DNA of 64,000 nucleotides. Origin: Chelonobacter sp050613185 (GTDB lineage Bacteria; Pseudomonadota; Gammaproteobacteria; Enterobacterales; Pasteurellaceae). The DNA lies in contig NZ_CP192511.1 of the NCBI RefSeq assembly GCF_050613185.1, positions 558,001 to 622,000 on the forward strand. Reading direction: 5' to 3'. Below the pieces are notes generated by a model. That model saw only the letters and a list, made by a program, of their open reading frames with translations. It searched no databases and was not told the origin of the DNA. The stretch's first letter is position 1; each line of letters opens with the position of its first letter. Positions 62,824 through 64,000 of the stretch are shown here, piece after piece. The translations under genes and the position numbers were made by a program.

Positions 62824-64000
62824 ATGGCTACCAATTATATTTTTGTGACGGGCGGTGTCGTATCTTCCCTCGGTAAAGGTATTGCTGCGGCATCTCTTGC
62901 GGCAATTTTAGAAGCGCGTGGCTTAAACGTCACGATGATGAAACTTGACCCTTATATCAACGTCGACCCGGGCACAATGAGCCCAATTCAGCACGGTGAA
63001 GTGTTCGTGACCCAAGACGGCGCGGAAACCGACTTAGACTTAGGGCATTACGAGCGCTTTATCCGCACCAAAATGACCAAGCGCAACAATTTCACCACCG
63101 GTAAAATCTATTCCGAAGTGTTACGCAAAGAACGTCGCGGCGACTATTTGGGCGCAACCATTCAGGTGATTCCGCATATCACCAACGAAATCAAAGCGCG
63201 CGTGATTGACGGCGCAGCCGATCATGACGTGGCGATTGTCGAAGTCGGCGGCACGGTCGGTGATATTGAATCGTTACCGTTCTTAGAAGCCTTACGCCAA
63301 TTGGCGGTGCAAGTCGGACGCGAGCGCACCTTATTTATGCACCTGACGTTAGTGCCGTATATCGCCGCCGCAGGCGAATTGAAAACCAAACCGACCCAAC
63401 ACTCGGTGAAAGAGTTACTTTCCATCGGGATTCAACCGGATATTCTGATTTGCCGTTCCGATCGCAGCATTCCGGCGAATGAACGCGCCAAAATTGCCTT
63501 ATTCTGTAACGTCCCGGAAAAAGCAGTAGTGTCGCTGAAAGATGTCAGCTCGATTTACCAAATTCCGGCAATGTTGAAATCACAGGGCTTAGATGACTAT
63601 ATCTGCCAACGTTTCCATTTCGACTGTCCGGAGGCGGATCTGAGCGAATGGGAACAGGTGTTATACCGCGAAAGCAACCCAAGCAATGGTGACGTCACGA
63701 TTGGCATGGTCGGCAAATATATCGAACTGCCGGACGCATACAAATCGGTGAACGAAGCCTTGAAACACGCAGGTTTAAGCAACCGTTTAAGCGTGCATAT
63801 CAAATATATCGACTCGCAAGACATCGAATCCAAAGGCACCGATCTGCTGAAAGGCTTGGACGGCATTTTAGTGCCGGGCGGCTTCGGCTATCGTGGCGTG
63901 GAAGGCAAAATCATGACCGCCCAATACGCACGTGAAAACAACATTCCGTATTTGGGCATTTGTCTGGGAATGCAGGTCGCTCTGATTGAATACGCGCGCA
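62824..64000 (+). CDS. pyrG: CTP synthase (5' part)
   Basis: The first 392 codons of an enzyme of about 545 residues; the 3' end lies beyond the window. The synthetase domain starts MATNYIFVTGGVVSSLGKGI with the ATP-binding loop, and MMKLDPYINVDPGTMSPIQHGE follows. The glutaminase domain begins near residue 290 (GMVGKYIELPDAYKSVNEAL), and the nucleophile elbow LGICLGMQ lies at the very end. It makes CTP from UTP and glutamine. Confidence 0.97.
   Translation, partial: MATNYIFVTGGVVSSLGKGIAAASLAAILEARGLNVTMMKLDPYINVDPGTMSPIQHGEVFVTQDGAETDLDLGHYERFIRTKMTKRNNFTTGKIYSEVLRKERRGDYLGATIQVIPHITNEIKARVIDGAADHDVAIVEVGGTVGDIESLPFLEALRQLAVQVGRERTLFMHLTLVPYIAAAGELKTKPTQHSVKELLSIGIQPDILICRSDRSIPANERAKIALFCNVPEKAVVSLKDVSSIYQIPAMLKSQGLDDYICQRFHFDCPEADLSEWEQVLYRESNPSNGDVTIGMVGKYIELPDAYKSVNEALKHAGLSNRLSVHIKYIDSQDIESKGTDLLKGLDGILVPGGFGYRGVEGKIMTAQYARENNIPYLGICLGMQVALIEYAR

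Overview
The window is a chromosomal segment from a Pasteurellaceae bacterium. The strongest sign is the very dense scatter of the 9-mer AAGTGCGGT and its complement, the Haemophilus/Aggregatibacter/Pasteurella ('Hin'-type) DNA uptake signal. It occurs both inside genes and as inverted pairs between them. Gene content agrees: rapA-rluA, pnuC, full ccmABCDEFGHI, rbsDACBKR, mtlADR, tnaCAB, and 23S rRNA intervening sequences. The species cannot be named from this sequence alone.

Layout. 1-3.2 kb: end of an unidentified gene, then a tryptophanase operon with its TnaC leader peptide and a CRP site. 3.2-9.4 kb: ribose operon rbsDACBKR (minus strand) with a palindromic operator. 9.4-13.5 kb: mannitol operon mtlADR (minus) behind three consecutive near-perfect CRP boxes. 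13.5-15.8 kb: an M20 peptidase with a YjiH/YjiG membrane pair. 16.2-23.1 kb: cytochrome c maturation operon. 23.1-25.9 kb: DJ-1/PfpI-like protein, mog, glnB, a DUF606 membrane protein, and a decapitated malM remnant. 26.1-32.3 kb: a complete rrn operon on the minus strand (two promoters, 16S, tRNA-Glu, 23S, 5S, terminator). Its 23S gene carries two intervening sequences, one encoding a four-helix-bundle protein. 32.4-39.5 kb: ftsN, priA, rpmE, mazG, two small unknown genes and uvrD. 39.6-40.8 kb: an AAA+ ATPase gene bracketed by a 39-bp direct repeat. 40.8-49.5 kb: rluA, rapA, pnuC, trmN6, cysS, ppiB, a 27-residue lipoprotein, xerD. 49.5-52.9 kb: a MetE-like protein with a cystine-type ABC transporter. 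53-57.2 kb: an amidohydrolase behind a structured leader RNA, a FAX/metaxin-type GST, a decayed patch with a Neisseria-type uptake sequence, a broken secreted-protein gene and a transposase stump, then an SLC13 transporter. 57.3-64 kb: cold-shock protein, tRNA-Arg and tRNA-Pro, folD, two lipoproteins (one TbpB-barrel-like), an MFS transporter, the queuosine-precursor transporter yhhQ behind a preQ1-I riboswitch, and the first two thirds of pyrG.

The metabolic theme is catabolite-controlled use of alternative carbon sources (tryptophan, ribose, mannitol, probably peptides) combined with salvage (nicotinamide riboside, queuosine precursors, cystine). The items most worth following up are the repeat-flanked ATPase cassette, the unidentified leader RNA before the amidohydrolase, and the hairpin combining Neisseria and Pasteurellaceae uptake sequences.
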